Below, piece after piece: positions 1 to 13,472 of a DNA stretch of 64,000 nt. How positions within the stretch are numbered: position 1 is the first letter of the stretch; each line of letters starts with the position of its first letter. Source of the DNA: Parapristionchus giblindavisi (Eukaryota; Nematoda; Chromadorea; Rhabditida; Diplogasteridae). The DNA is taken from assembly GCA_943737045.1 (NCBI GenBank), contig CALSFV010000432.1, forward strand, positions 1-64,000. Reading direction: 5' to 3'. The notes below the pieces were generated by a model. That model searched no databases. It saw nothing but the letters and a program-made list of their open reading frames with translations, and was not told the DNA's origin. The position numbers and the translations under genes were made by a program.

Positions 1-1025
1 AATATTGATAGAAAACGTATGTTATTGTATTGATTATTTAGGATTAATATATAATCTATTAAGGATGTTCAATAGATGTTCAAATGTCTAAACCTCGTTT
101 CATTACGAAACTTTCTAATAGAATTGGATGTGCTCTAAGATCTGGTAGATCTTGGTAATCAATATCAATCAATATTCATCCTTACAGTAATCTCTTCTCA
201 GGTTTATCTGTGAATTCCATATGGGATACACTATGCTTGAGTTTGCTGATACTCCTTCACTTGCTGCATCACTGCCAAAAGAATTGAGAATACTACCGTA
301 TGACATTCTTATCCTTCTTCTCTGATCTTTGATCTTTGATCTTTGATCTTTGATCTTTAGATTTCCATATCAAGGAACGGATCAAACAGTTATCAATGAC
401 AGTATAGCCTACAATCATGATGATTCTCTTATTCTATATAATATTTCATCTTCTCTTTATACAAAACTTCAACTCAATATCAATAAGGTATACTGTATTC
501 TTTATATCGTTCAATCAATAATATCTTTCAGTCTCCTCTTTATAATGAATCTTATTCCCATATGGATATTCAATCGGATGAGCATGGATTATGGATACTG
601 TATCGAGAAATCAATAAAGATACACTTACAGTATCCCGAGTTAGTATTCCCGCACTCAAGTAGGTCAAATATATGACTAATCATATATGGGATAATATTT
701 ATTAAGGATTCTGTCGACATGGCAATTAGATATGATCAATACTTCGGATTACTGTAATTCATTCATTCGTTGTGGGATACTCTATGTTATAACTTGTTCT
801 TCTCAATCATCTATTATTAAACCTATTTATGATTTCTATTCATCTATATCGATAGTAGGAAGAGAATCAATACTTTCAGGTAATCAATCAATAAAGACTA
901 ATCGATAATTGATCTTTGATCTTATTTTAGATATAAATAAAATGGATTCATCACAATATGATCCAATATCTCATACAATATCAATATTCTCAAATGGATC
1001 AATTATCTCAATTGAATTCAATTAA
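1..1025 (+). CDS. Olfactomedin-domain protein, 3' part (5' end outside window)
   Basis: Spliced exons on the plus strand read through the C-terminal half of an olfactomedin beta-propeller domain. Visible segments in order are FPYQGTDQTVINDS (family: F-Y-G-T-V-Y-N), SHMDIQSDEHGLWILY (family: AVDE-GLWVIY), STWQLDMINTSDYCNSFIRC (family: TW-T-FMVCG-LY) and QYDPISHTISIFSNGS (the closing strands), ending with TAA at 1023-1025. Introns are about 45-60 bp, for example 659-706, where a GTAGGT donor and TTAAG acceptor restore the frame. Olfactomedin proteins are secreted or type II membrane extracellular-matrix and adhesion proteins, and the domain normally lies at the C-terminus, as here. Upstream collagen or coiled-coil parts, if present, are outside the window, so a gliomedin/unc-122-like or a noelin-like protein cannot be told apart. 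The domain call is firm; the first exon boundaries before about 200 are uncertain. Confidence 0.85.
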
Positions 1026-1398
1026 ACATAGAACCACCAATTATTCATTATTTGTCTATATCTGTACCATGATCTCATTATCCCTTTTCCTTTCTTTCTT
1101 TCATCTCGCTCATTTTAATTTCCACTTTGATCTGTTCCTTATTTTGCCCAAGTTGATCTTTGATCTCTATCCTCTCATTGAGTCACTGTTTACAATGTTT
1201 CGATTACCATATAATAGAGAGTTGAATTGAACAAAAACATTGAAAGAGAAAGAAAGTTTTAGTTAAGTTTATTCTCTCTCCCATTCAATTACTCAGACTT
1301 TTCATTCACTTTGTTACATTATTCATTGTATCGATTTAACTATTCCCATAGAAATAAAGATTATCGGATTTATATTTGAATGGAATGAATGGTGAACA
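1026..1398. other. Spacer downstream of the olfactomedin gene
   Basis: AT-rich sequence with no supported gene. It begins at the olfactomedin stop codon and contains an AAATAAAG-like word near 1351-1358. The open frames crossing it are short and have no recognisable domain. Confidence 0.5.
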
Positions 1399-1902
1399 GA
1401 GGGAGAGAGGGAGAGGGAGAGGGAGAGAGGGAGAGGGAGAGGGAGAGGGAGAGGGAGAGGGAGAGGGAGAGGGAGAGGGAGAGGGAGAGGGAGAGGGAGA
1501 GGGAGAGGGAGAGGGAGAGGGAGAGGGAGAGGGAGAGGGAGAGGGAGAGGGAGAGGGAGAGGGAGAGGGAGAGGGAGAGGGAGAGGGAGAGGGAGAGGGA
1601 GAGGGAGAGGGAGAGGGAGAGGGAGAGGGAGAGGGAGAGGGAGAGGGAGAGGGAGAGGGAGAGGGAGAGGGAGAGGGAGAGGGAGAGGGAGAGGGAGAGG
1701 GAGAGGGAGAGGGAGAGGGAGAGGGAGAGGGAGAGGGAGAGGGAGAGGGAGAGGGAGAGGGGGAGAGGGAGAGGGAGAGGGAGAGGGAGAGGGAGAGGGA
1801 GGGAGGGAGGGAGAGGGAGAGGGAGAGGGAGGGAGGGAGAGGGAGAGGGAGAGGGAGTGGGAGGGAGAGAGGGAGGGAGAGAGGGAGAGGGAGAGGGAGA
1901 GA
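1399..1902. repeat. (GGGAGA)n hexanucleotide microsatellite, about 500 bp
   Basis: An almost pure purine tract of GGGAGA units, with interruptions (GGGGGAGA, GGGAGGGAGG, one GGGAGT) only in the last third from about 1757 on. All frames stay open because the unit has no stop codon, giving apparent Gly-Glu/Arg-Glu proteins that are artefacts. Long strand-asymmetric purine tracts of this kind can adopt triplex or G-rich structures. Confidence 0.95.
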
Positions 1903-2310
1903 TCATGAAATCCTCGATTAACAGTATCTGTTATGTGTTATACATTCGTATTTCAGTGAATGTATCATCATCATCTATATCTTCTTTATCTATTCAATAT
2001 AATAAATGAATCAATAGAATCAGTTCCATTTGAATCATATCAATGTGGTACGAGTAAAACATCGAGGATGACGAGTTGGTTACTTACAACTAATTGTGAA
2101 CAAGAAGCAAGTAAGTATTCATTCATTCATTCAATAGATACAGTATTCATTCAGTAAACATTTGTTGTGTATCTCATGATTCTTGTTATGATTCATGTTC
2201 TGTATCACAATCACAATGTGATCAAATATTCTGTAATTGTTTATTCTCACTTCCATCGACTCCTTTATGTAGAAATCTTATTCAATCTCTTCATTGTACT
2301 ACTGTACAGG

Positions 2311-2830
<520 letters not shown>

Positions 2831-2845
2831 CCGTACTCATTTTAG

Positions 2846-3121
2846 ATGTTGGGAGATAAATATATCTGTCCAGAGAAAGCAGAACCAATGTTTCCATTAA
2901 AGAATGGATATACAACACTTCCTCCTCCTGTTACTCCTCGTATAACGTCGACTATTAATGATCAATCTAGTTATTTCCCTCAACAATACAATCAATATTA
3001 TCAATTCAATCAATATCCTATCAATAATCAACAACAGATAGGATATAATCAATTTTATGGTCAAATTCCTCTTATTAGGCCTGCTTATATAGGATACACT
3101 AGGAATAGGAGATTGATATAA
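2846..3121 (+). CDS. Q/N/Y-rich small protein or terminal exon, unrecognised
   Basis: An open frame of 91 codons starts at ATG 2846, directly after an intron-acceptor-like TTTTAG, and ends TAA 3119-3121. The protein starts MLGDKYICPEKAEPMFPL, has a PPP stretch and a C-terminal half rich in Gln, Asn and Tyr (YFPQQYNQYYQFNQYPIN), ending in RNRRLI. The composition differs from the simple repeat in front of it, which suggests genuine coding sequence. It could be a complete gene or the last exon of a longer one: a plausible upstream exon at about 2005-2112 (ESVPFESYQCGTSKTSRM) ends in GTAAGT, but I could not join the two without a stop, so I do not link them. Function unknown. Confidence 0.4.
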   Translation: MLGDKYICPEKAEPMFPLKNGYTTLPPPVTPRITSTINDQSSYFPQQYNQYYQFNQYPINNQQQIGYNQFYGQIPLIRPAYIGYTRNRRLI

Positions 3122-3358
3122 TCAATCAATAATCGTTAATTTGTGTTTGACAGTATTGATGTTCCCAAGTAAAGTATTGATTCTTCTCATTGTTTCGATA
3201 TAATCTCATTCTCTTCATTTTTCTTACATTTTATTCTATTTCTCATTTTACTTACCTTTCCTATTTTCCTCTGAGCGGTTGTTCTTTGAAGGGAGAAGAT
3301 ACAATAAAGGTACGATTATCTTTATCATTTATCATCTAATATCATTATTCATAGGATA

Positions 3359-6078
3359 ATGGATATAGATCAAAGATCACAGGGAGAAATTATAGCAGAT
3401 GAGAATAATAATATAATTCATACTAATGATAATACTATACAAGTTAGTTATTGATTGATTTGATAGACATTTTTTAAACGCACGTTGATACATTATTGAT
3501 TGAAGGAAGTTCATGAGAGTCCACCTCGTAAGATCCGTAGAGAAGTACATTCACGTGTAGCAGTAATAGAGACCAGTGATGGAGTCAGAGTGAGTCTTAC
3601 AACGAATTAATCGATTACGGTAATCAAATATTGATTTATTTGAGATTGAAGTTAATTCATTTGAATTATCACGTCATTCACGTTTCTTTCGTGCTTTCTT
3701 TTATGGTCCAATGTCAAAGACTCATAATGGTGGAGTATATAGGTAGATCAATCAATCAATAATATATAATCAATAAATATTCAGATTGAGTACAGTAAAC
3801 TCTAAGATGCTTCAAACATGTATTGATTTTCTCTCTCGATTAGATTCATTGAAACCAGAGAATACAGATTTGATGACAGCTTGTCTAGTATAGATTCTTG
3901 ATTTATTGAATCATTATATATTCAATTATTAAAGGTTCTTGATTCTGCTTCATATCTCTGTCTTATCAAATTAGAGAATAAACTATCTTCACTTATATGC
4001 AGTCTAGTTGATCCCGTCAATGTTATATCGGTTTGTTCGTCAATAGATCAAAGATCAAAGATCAAACTTCTTCCTTTACAGATCTACGCCAAAGTTGAAG
4101 ATATTTCGCCCTCTCTTGCGAGACGGTTATGGGATAAAATAGTTGCAGACTTCGAAAAGGTATATTGTAGTCTCTAAATCGATTTTACATTTGCCTTACA
4201 TGGCTCGGCCGTAACAATGGAGAGATACACGTAGACTCTGCAGAATGTAAATTTCCAACGGGATTTTGAAATATATGGAATATAAATGTTATAATATAAT
4301 ATAACATTTATGCCTTTCGTTCGAAGTTTACACTTAGTAAAGTTTACGTGCACGTAACAGGAAAATGTAACACCACATAATGAATGAATGAATTATTGAT
4401 TATTTGAAGCTCATCGAGAATAGATCATATCTGGCTCTTACTGAGAATGAAATGATCAAAATAGTTGAAGATGAGAATCTTGATATTCAACAAAAGAATG
4501 AGAAGGCATTCGTGAATGAGTGGTGTAAGGTTGGTCAAAGATCAAAGATCAAAGATTATACGGATTACGGTAAGATTTGCAGCACAGACCAGAGGAAGAG
4601 AAGGCGAAACTGATAGAGGTCACTGAAGCATTGCAAACAATTGATAAAGATTATAGTCAAGATGGATATATTGTATATAAGAAAAGATATCCAAGGAGTA
4701 TTGTACTTTCTATTGGTAATGCTCTTTATTTCGTTAAATCAATCAATATATTGGTTAAAGGAGGATGGAGTTCGGAAGGAGTCACAAATGCCATTGAAGT
4801 ATACAGTACCCGATCGAATTCATGGAAGAATGCTAAACCAGAGTTAGTCTAACAACGATTATTGATATTATTGATTGATTGAAATAGAACTCGTATGGTT
4901 CCATTATCATATCATGGATTAATACAAAGAAAGGAAGGATTATATGTAATTGGAGGATTTAATGGACATAATTACTTCAATTCTAATCATTTCTATCATT
5001 TCAATGATCAGGTACACAATATCCTCATATATGTTGATTATCCTTATAGAAATGGTCTATTCTACCAAATATGAGAAGTAATCGAAGTTATGTGTCTGTT
5101 GTTAATCTCGGAATGGAAAGTAATCATTTCGTTGCTCTTGGAGGGTATTCATTCAATTCATTATCTTATTCATTTCCATACTATAGATTCTCTGGAGCTG
5201 AAAGATTGTCAAGTGTTGAAATGTATGATGTTGAGAAGGGAATGTGGAAGGGATTACAAAGTATGAACAAAGCAAGGTATATCAATCAATAAATGAATCA
5301 ATAATGAATTAATTAATCGATTATAGATCAGATGGATCAGCAGTGAATATTGATGAAAGAATAATAGCCATTGGTGGATTTGATGGTTCCACTATTCATA
5401 ATACTGTTGAAATATTCGATTTTCATCGACAGAAATGGTACAGTATTCCAATCTACAGTATACCTACAGTACTACCTATAATGTTATGATTCAGGGATAT
5501 TCTTCCATCTCATATGCATTCAATGAGAACAGGAGTTACATCTCTTGCTCTATCTCGTTCAGTATTCAGTGTATTCGGTGGTTTTAACTCACAGAAAAGA
5601 CTAAAGTATCATTCCAATCGATTCGTTCTTCTACCGTAATCTAATCCATTCAGGAGCGTTGAATTGTATGATACAAGAGAAGGAAAATGGCATCTTATGA
5701 ATGAAATGAAAACAACAAGGTATACAATCAATCGATATTATTGATTGAATTATCGATTGATTGAATATATCGATTCAGATCAAACTTTTCTGTTGAACTA
5801 TACAACAATCGTATCATTGCTGCAGGAGGATATGATGGTGGAAGGTTATTCATTTTATCTATCAAATAAATCAATCAATTAATCGATTAAGAACAACAAA
5901 TGCTGTTGAATCATTCGATATTCGTATCAACAGATGGGCTGATCTACCTGCATTAGTCATTCCTAAATCAGCTCTTAAGGTTGATCTTTGATCTTTGATC
6001 TTTTGACATTTTCTTTTCTTTCAGATAACCCGTATAGATGATCTTGATGTCATTCGTTCGTTCTCATTCGCCTATTGA
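3359..6078 (+). CDS. BTB-BACK-kelch protein (KLHL-like, CUL3 adaptor type)
   Basis: A multi-exon gene starts at ATG 3359 (MDIDQRSQGEIIADENNN) and ends TGA 6076-6078 (RSFSFAY). Near the start lies a BTB core (FELSRHSRFFRAFFYGPMSK, compare the S-FFRAMF-G-M-E pattern of the family), then a BACK region (LDSASYLCLIKLENKLSSLI; EDISPSLARRLWDKIVADFE) and a kelch propeller. Kelch blades show the double-glycine and Y/W pattern: VIGGFNGH, VALGGYSF with VEMYDVEKGMW, AIGGFDGSTIHNTVEIFDF, VFGGFNSQ with VELYDTREGKW, and AAGGYDGG with VESFDIRINRWADLP. Such proteins recruit substrates to CUL3 ubiquitin ligases or act on actin. About 15 introns of 30-75 bp interrupt it, several containing (GATCAAA)n. The BTB N-terminus looks shorter than usual, so the first exon may be incomplete. 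No specific orthologue is assigned. Confidence 0.85.
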
Positions 6079-6143
6079 TCTATATGTACATATTTAATCC
6101 TCAATCTACCGTACTCCCATATCCTATCTACAGTATCCCATCA

Positions 6144-6597
6144 ACTGTACTCCCTCAACCGTACTCCATCTACCGTACTCCATCTACCGTACTCCATCTA
6201 CCGTACTCCATCTACCGTACTCCATCTACCGTACTCCATCTACCGTACTCCATCTACCGTACTCCATCTACCGTACTCCATCTACCGTACTCCATCTACC
6301 GTACTCCATCTACCGTACTCCATCTACCGTACTCCATCTACCGTACTCCATCTACCGTACTCCATCTACCGTACTCCATCTACCGTACTCCATCTACCGT
6401 ACTCCATCTACCGTACTCCATCTACCGTACTCCATCTACCGTACTCCATCTACCGTACTCCATCTACCGTACTCCATCTACCGTACTCCATCTACCGTAC
6501 TCCATCTACCGTACTCCATCTACCGTACTCCATCTACCGTACTCCATCTACCGTACTCCATCTACCGTACTCCATCTACCGTACTCCATCTACCGTA
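6144..6597. repeat. 14-bp minisatellite (CCATCTACCGTACT)n
   Basis: About 31 near-perfect tandem copies of a 14-bp unit, starting about 65 bp after the kelch stop codon and so lying in its 3' untranslated or immediate downstream region. The unit contains CTACCGTA, the same word that is scattered singly through introns across the window. It has no stop codon, which creates a long artefactual frame. Confidence 0.93.
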
Positions 6598-6600
6598 TCC

Positions 6601-7583
6601 TCTCCACTGTATCTACCGTATCTGAATCTCTATTCATCTTGTCATTGTATCTCTTCATTATAATAGATAGATTCATCTACGAAGATATCTTCTCTCCTTA
6701 TCTTTTCCCTCATTCATTCCATATTCCATCCACAATCACACAATAAACTAAATGTGTGCATATCTTTAACAATAACAATCACATATATAACATTGTAATC
6801 AATCTCTCATTTAATTTCGTATCATTGATCACCTGTAAGAATGAAGGAAGCTAACGGATAGTTTATAGTTTTATCTCACTGTTTGATTAATCATAATGAG
6901 GGTAATCATAATCACTTCTTTTCGCCAAATTTGCATTTTTATCGATTTTTATCTGCCACTTCGGGGAGCAATAACTCACTAAAATTTTGACCCACAGCAA
7001 GAATGTTTTTTAATCGACTCGAAATGAACTGATCTAAATTACTCAACAAAGTATATGTGGAAAAAGGCCATCTACCTGTTTTTTTTTTTGAAAAACTGAT
7101 TTTTTGAATACAATATGATTTTTTTTAATTTTCAAAAAAACTTTTTTCCACAAAGGATTAAATGACAGTTTTTTCTATAATTAGGGGAAATAGCATTTGA
7201 GTATTTGGGGAAACCTTTAAACATCTTCAGAAATCTTCTTCATCTTCAGAATGATTTAAATTCTTATAGTTTATCATTCATTCAACCTAGATCAATCTAA
7301 TACCGATTAGGTTAGGAGATATCCCACTGTCCTATATCTACTGTGATGTATGATCATCGACCCTATCCATTTCTCCTTCAAACCAATAGACCATCTATGT
7401 CCAATAGATTGGAGACTCAACAGTAACAGTCTTTCAACATTACACTTTACTTTATTCATCTTCATTTCTCCTTTTCATATTCATTAAATTCAAATATTAC
7501 AGTTGTTAACCCATAATAATTTATCAATTGGGTGGGTAATGATTAGAGATCTACTCTATTCTACATAATCTAATATCTTTCAT
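6601..7583. other. Spacer between two convergent genes
   Basis: Between the 3' ends of the kelch gene (+) and the arginine kinase gene (-). AT-rich, with T-runs and A-runs around 7078-7150 and no supported gene. Both genes must terminate here; AATAAAC-like words occur near 6743 (+). Confidence 0.5.
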
Positions 7584-9308
7584 CTATTTCATTTCTTTCT
7601 CCATTTCAATCAATTTCTTCACTCCATCATACATTTGTTTAACTGCTTGATATTCACTAAGACCAAGACGAGCCTATAATTATTGATTGATTAATCAATC
7701 GATAATCAATCAATAAACCTTATTAGATATATCATAAACTCCTCCTTCACTCTCAGAATGTTCTCCATGAATTCCACGAACTTGAAGATTAAGTTTCTCA
7801 CAGATTTCCTTTAATCAATAAATAAATAAATACATTTTATTGATTGATTGGATATAATAATAACTTACATTAAAGTCCTTACGAGTACTCATTTTAGGTA
7901 GTTTGATATGAACTGAAGCTCTAACTGTCGAACCAAGATTTGTAGGACAGAAAGTTAACCATCCCAATCTATCATCACGTGAAAATGGTACACGAGATTC
8001 AATTCCCTATAATATTCAATAAGTACAGTATCCTATGATCTACCGTAATCACAATCTACCGTACCTTAACTCCTCTAATCAATCGATCAAGTACAGTTCC
8101 AACATCTGATCCTTCTTGCATTGAAATGATTCTCATATGATCTTCTTCATTTACCCAGATAAGGAAAGTTTTGTCGTTATTGTGGAAGATTCCACGTCCC
8201 TAAAATGTCATATTACAGTAATCTACCAAAACTACAGTAATCTATATCTACCGTAATACTTAATAGATCTATACATACAGTAATCCATCTAAAGTACCTT
8301 AGGCCAGAAGTTACAAGCATTAGCAGCTTGAAGATGTCTATCTCCTTCTTTGAAAAGGAAATGATCAGCAATCAGTTTCTTCTGTGTTTCTTTAGTCATT
8401 CCATCAAGGGGATAATAAGTTCCCTTTAATAGATTACGGTATATCGATTATCGATTGATTCTACCGTATACCTTCAATTCCTTATCAATAAATCCAGAGA
8501 ATGCTTCCTTGACCTTTCCTTCCATTGCTAGATAATCATCTTGTTTAAGAAGAGGATTGAATGGATATCCTGAATGGAATTACAGTAATCGATTACGGTA
8601 ATGGAATGATAATCAATCGATTACCCTTAAGAGATCGACCACAACGGATACGAGTAGACTTGATGTACTTTCCTTCAGGATCAAGAGGAGGGAATTCCTA
8701 CAACGATAATCTGATTACTGTATTCAAGTATTGATTACCTTTGTCTTTCCTTCTCCAAGATCTGTTGGAGGTTGTTTATCTTTAGGTGAGAATCCATGAT
8801 AATCTTCAATAATCTTATCGAATAGAGGAGAAAAAGTCTGAATCAATCAATAATCAATAAATATCGATTGATTGAATACAATACCTTATATGCTTCAGCA
8901 TCTGGAGCATAAACTCCTACTCCAGCATCCAAATTCTCAACTCCTTTAATCGTTGAGATCAGTCATAATAATTATTGTATTAACTAACCAGAGGAAATAC
9001 AATCATATAGAGTTGCACCCAGTTTGGTTTTCTTTCCTTTACATTTATCAACTACATCTTTAGTTAAATGTTTCTTTAGAAGAGATTTACACTTTTCTGA
9101 TTCTTGAAGTTTCTTATAAGCTGCTTCAATCTTAGCCTTAATATTGATTGGTAGATCAATCAATCAATCGATTATTGATTACTTGAGTAGCTTTATCAAC
9201 ATCAGCTTTCATAGAAGCGTTAGAAGTGAATGAATAAACTGCTACTCCTCCACCCAAAGTAGCCAAAGTTGAAGTGAATAAACGATTTGAACGAATAAAT
9301 GCAGCCAT
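7584..9308 (-). CDS. Arginine kinase with N-terminal extension
   Basis: Catalyses reversible phosphoryl transfer between ATP and arginine, the phosphagen buffer of invertebrates. Minus-strand exons run from ATG 9308-9306 to TAG 7586-7584. Order: a 40-residue hydrophobic/basic leader ([20 protein letters not shown]), the helical N-domain with [20 protein letters not shown], the guanidino-specificity loop [18 protein letters not shown], then the catalytic domain: [32 protein letters not shown] (NEED box), [17 protein letters not shown] (reactive Cys) and [20 protein letters not shown]. Residues typical of arginine rather than creatine kinase are kept, and the length is normal. The leader could be a mitochondrial or membrane signal, and similar leaders are known on some nematode arginine kinases. 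About ten introns of 40-70 bp. No defect seen. Confidence 0.95.
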
Positions 9309-9868
9309 CTTAACAAGAAAATATTCAAATCAAGTGTCATGTTGAAATCAAAGATCACAATTTGGGATGAATGCATTACAACTTTGATAAGAAGTGGTTA
9401 AGGTTAAGATGGAGAAAGAGAAGTTGAGATGGATACTAAGAAGTTGTATAGATAAAGAAACGAGAGAAGAAAAAGAACGAACCACTCAATAGTAAAAGAG
9501 GATGAATAAAGGAATGAATGAAGAGATGAGTCACTAAGATGAGATGAGATTATGGAAATATATTGAATATGGAAAATTGATGAGATGAAAGATTAAATTA
9601 GAGAAATGAAAGATGAAATGATTTGAAGAGGAAGAGGAATAGAGAACACATCTTCTTCTTCTCTTATCTTATATTACAACGAAGAAACGAACTCTTTAAG
9701 AGATTATATCTTTATTTATGAATCAAATGAACAATCAACACTTTTGTGTACAAATAACAATAAGAATGAATAAGAAGAAACAAGAAACAATCAATAATAT
9801 AATCCTATATGTCAACATCTAACTACTCCATCTATTCCATCTTTTCTATCAATCTCTCACGTACTCCT
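9309..9868. other. Spacer upstream of arginine kinase
   Basis: About 560 bp between the PTCD3 stop and the arginine kinase start, both genes on the minus strand. It is AT-rich and strongly purine-biased on the plus strand from 9400 to 9640. It should hold the arginine kinase promoter and the PTCD3 3' end; no defined element is recognised. Confidence 0.5.
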
Positions 9869-12800
9869 CTATTGATGACGTAGACGAACAAATCCTGTGA
9901 GAATTGTTGATTGAGATGGAGACAATTTACATCTGAATGAATATATAATTTATTTTAGTTCATTCATGGTATTCATCAATTCATTATACCTTGATATGAT
10001 AGTAGCAGCAACTTGTTCTAATCTTTGTTTGGGTAGATCAGCACGTGACATCAATTCAAGACATGTAGCTGCATTCTCACCATCTCCACGTCTACAATTA
10101 CAACAATATATCAACTACTCTATTCCTTCAATATCAAATATAATCTATTTCTACTTCATATTATACTTCCATATATAATATCAAACCTCAATGCATCATC
10201 TAATAATTCAGTGATAGCTGATATCTTCACTGTTCCTTGTGACATTATCGTTGCTTCATCTCCTAGAAATCAATCAATCAATAAATCTTATGAGAGTAAT
10301 CAATATATTGATTACCTTGACTATTCTGATCATCACAAAGTAATGAAAGTAAGTGCCATGCTCGTTCTCTTTCTCCTATTCTACTGAGAAGAAGAGCACA
10401 TTCTGATATCTAAACAATCAATATCAATCATGATAATAGAATAGATTACAACGATTAAGCAAATAAATAAGGATAATAACGATTAGTCGTATAAACACAA
10501 ATAAACTTACAGATGAAGGTGAATATTTGAATTGCATTCGACGATTATTAGGATGAGTGAATAGAGAGAATTCAGTCCATATTGATACAAGACGAGTGAT
10601 TAGACTACTGTACTCATCTCTTTCAAATGGTGATAAACTCTTAACACATACAGTATTATTACTGTAGTATTCATTTATTGATTACTTGGAATTGAGTACT
10701 TAGTAGTGCAGATCTTATCTCAACTCCAATCATTCCATCTGTCATTAAACGTGAAGCAATTGAATCTTCAATTAAACGATGTAGTAAACGCCAATGAGAA
10801 GTTGCCTGCACATCATACATATTATCCATTCATTAATTCAAACATAGGACTACGGTAGTCAACTAGGGTGCAACATTCGAAAAGCGGATCGATTTGTTGC
10901 AAAATTCTACAAAGTTCGATTTCGAAAACGATTCGAATTAAAAAATTGCAATTTCGTTCACTCTCATGAGCGGTGGTCTCTCTAAATATTTAGATCGACT
11001 AGCCATTCCTAGACTTGGATATTTAAATTATCTCGAATCTGTATTCCGAATGTCATACCCTATCTATAACTACTCTTACATTTAATCTCTTGTAGACACT
11101 CAAGGCCAATTGTCTGGATACACCAACTACACGAGGAACATGATCGATATACAACTGTAATGGAACATATAATCAATCAATCAATAATATCTAATCATCA
11201 TGATCGTATACCTTATAGAATTCATCGATGGATTGCATCTGTACAGAGCATAATGAAACATATGAGTTGTAGAAACTGAAAGCAGAATAAAGATCAAAGA
11301 TGAAAGATCAATTCATAAGATCTAACTAACATTCCTTCATTAGTAAGTGTCATTAGTTTGACTCGATTATTGGGACTTTGATAAAGAGAAACAATACGAT
11401 TGGCCAATGGAAGATTACCTAAATGAATTCATTATCCAACTTAAATCACATAAAAGATACTAAAGTATATTATACACTACCTGCTCTTCTAGCCATATTC
11501 ATTGCTGTACAGAAGAAATAAGAATCACTAGTTGATACTATCTGAATCAATCAATCAATCAATATTATATTGTGATATTATTAAATACCTCAATCGATTC
11601 TCTCTTCTCAAGATCTTCTAGAATCTCAATAAGAAGTGAGAGTGAAGACTTCTGAAATAATAATCAATCAATAATCAATTAACTCAATCAATATCTAACC
11701 AATCTCTTTTCTTCATCTTCTTCCTTAGCTCCTCCAACTTCTTCACTCATTCCAGATAGAATACTATTGAATATCCTGTAAACAATCGATAATACTTCAA
11801 TCAATCAATCAATCCCAATGGTTGATTCACTATATCGATAGACCTTCATCATTTATGTCCATATTGTTCTTTGTATATATGTATTCATACCTCAATGATC
11901 CATTCTCTCCACATGATCTCATTTCACCTACAGTACTTCTCAATGCTTCAATACGATCAACTACTGATTTGATCTGCAATTAATCATATAGCTAACAAAA
12001 ATATAAGATGACTCTTTCCCGTGAACAAAAACGCTCTATATTATATAGATATATTTGGGAGTAGTGTGAGAGATATAGTGAATACCTTAGATGCAGATGA
12101 CATCAATGCATTCCATACATTCTCATCTGGATAGATACATAATCTATTCATTTCATTCAATAATACCTGTAATACATTCAATATATTAATACTCTACTTC
12201 AACCCTATTCACTCACACAACTACAGTAGTGGGTATATTCATTAAATAATATTACCGTATCAATTAAATCAATCAATAATGATTATAATATAGTGTACCT
12301 GTCCTTCAGCCCATGATTGTACTTGCATCAATGAAGAGAATACTCTTGTAGGAATAGCCTTACTATCACTCTTAATCATTTCCTCAAAAAAAGATAAATC
12401 AATAAGGTATGAATGATTAATTATCGATTAATTTACTTGGAAAAGTTGATTTGCTCTCTTAATAGATGAAGCAGATGGATATTTGCATAGAGAACATATG
12501 AGGATAGCCTTTCTGAGTGGAGAAGAAGGAAGAGATTCATAGACCAGATCAGCTACTCCTGCCTATAATCATTACAAGTTATCAATACCAAATAGATATA
12601 TCATACTAACATTCATCCATTCTTTCTTCTCATTCAATCCGAGATTCCTTAATCCATGCCATTCATTCTCTTCACACAATGGAATATCTTCACTATTATA
12701 ATATGCTGTCAACTTGAACAATTCATCCTATCAATCAATCAATAGATCATACAGTATACACTCTACAGTATACCACAGCAGGATCCGTGATATCGATTCC

Positions 12801-13373
12801 ATCACTTCTTATCCTCTCATACAATATACAAGCATCCTTTACATTTCTATTCTCTATTAGCTTCATAAGATTCTCTTCAGAAGGTTCAATCTAAAGAGAT
12901 CACAATACATATATTGATATAGATAATATCCAATTGTATGGAATGACTATGTATCATACTTGTAATGGATCAGGTTGTCCTTGTGGTCTGAATACTTCTA
13001 ATCTAGGTTCATCTCTATCAAATGCAAATAGTGTAGGCCACTCAGTTGCTAATTGACGAGCTGCCCGTTTACCCATTTCCTACAATCGATCTTTCAATAA
13101 ATCAATATACTCTTAATATCTAAGTGAATGAATGATATGAATACCTTAGCCATATAATATGATCTCTTATTAGCTAATGTAGTAGGAATCATAGCAGGAT
13201 CATCAATGTATTGAAAATGAGGAGCAGTTGGATCTTTTCCAACTGTTGATGATAAAGCTGATAGAATATCTGTTGATGATCTCTGAAATAATCAATCGTT
13301 CCATCATCATCTATATTCCATACTTTAATCATATTCAGTCCATCAAATACCTTAGATTCAAAAGAAACAACAG

Positions 13374-13472
<99 letters not shown>

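Noticed and set aside
1370..2009. Long open frames of Gly-Glu, Arg-Glu or Ser-Leu repeats
   Set aside because: They are translations of the (GGGAGA)n microsatellite, open in every frame, with no flanking coding sequence.
6075..6746. 223-residue frame with STVLHLPYSIYRTP repeats
   Set aside because: Translation of the 14-bp minisatellite; its start overlaps the kelch stop codon region and no domain is seen.
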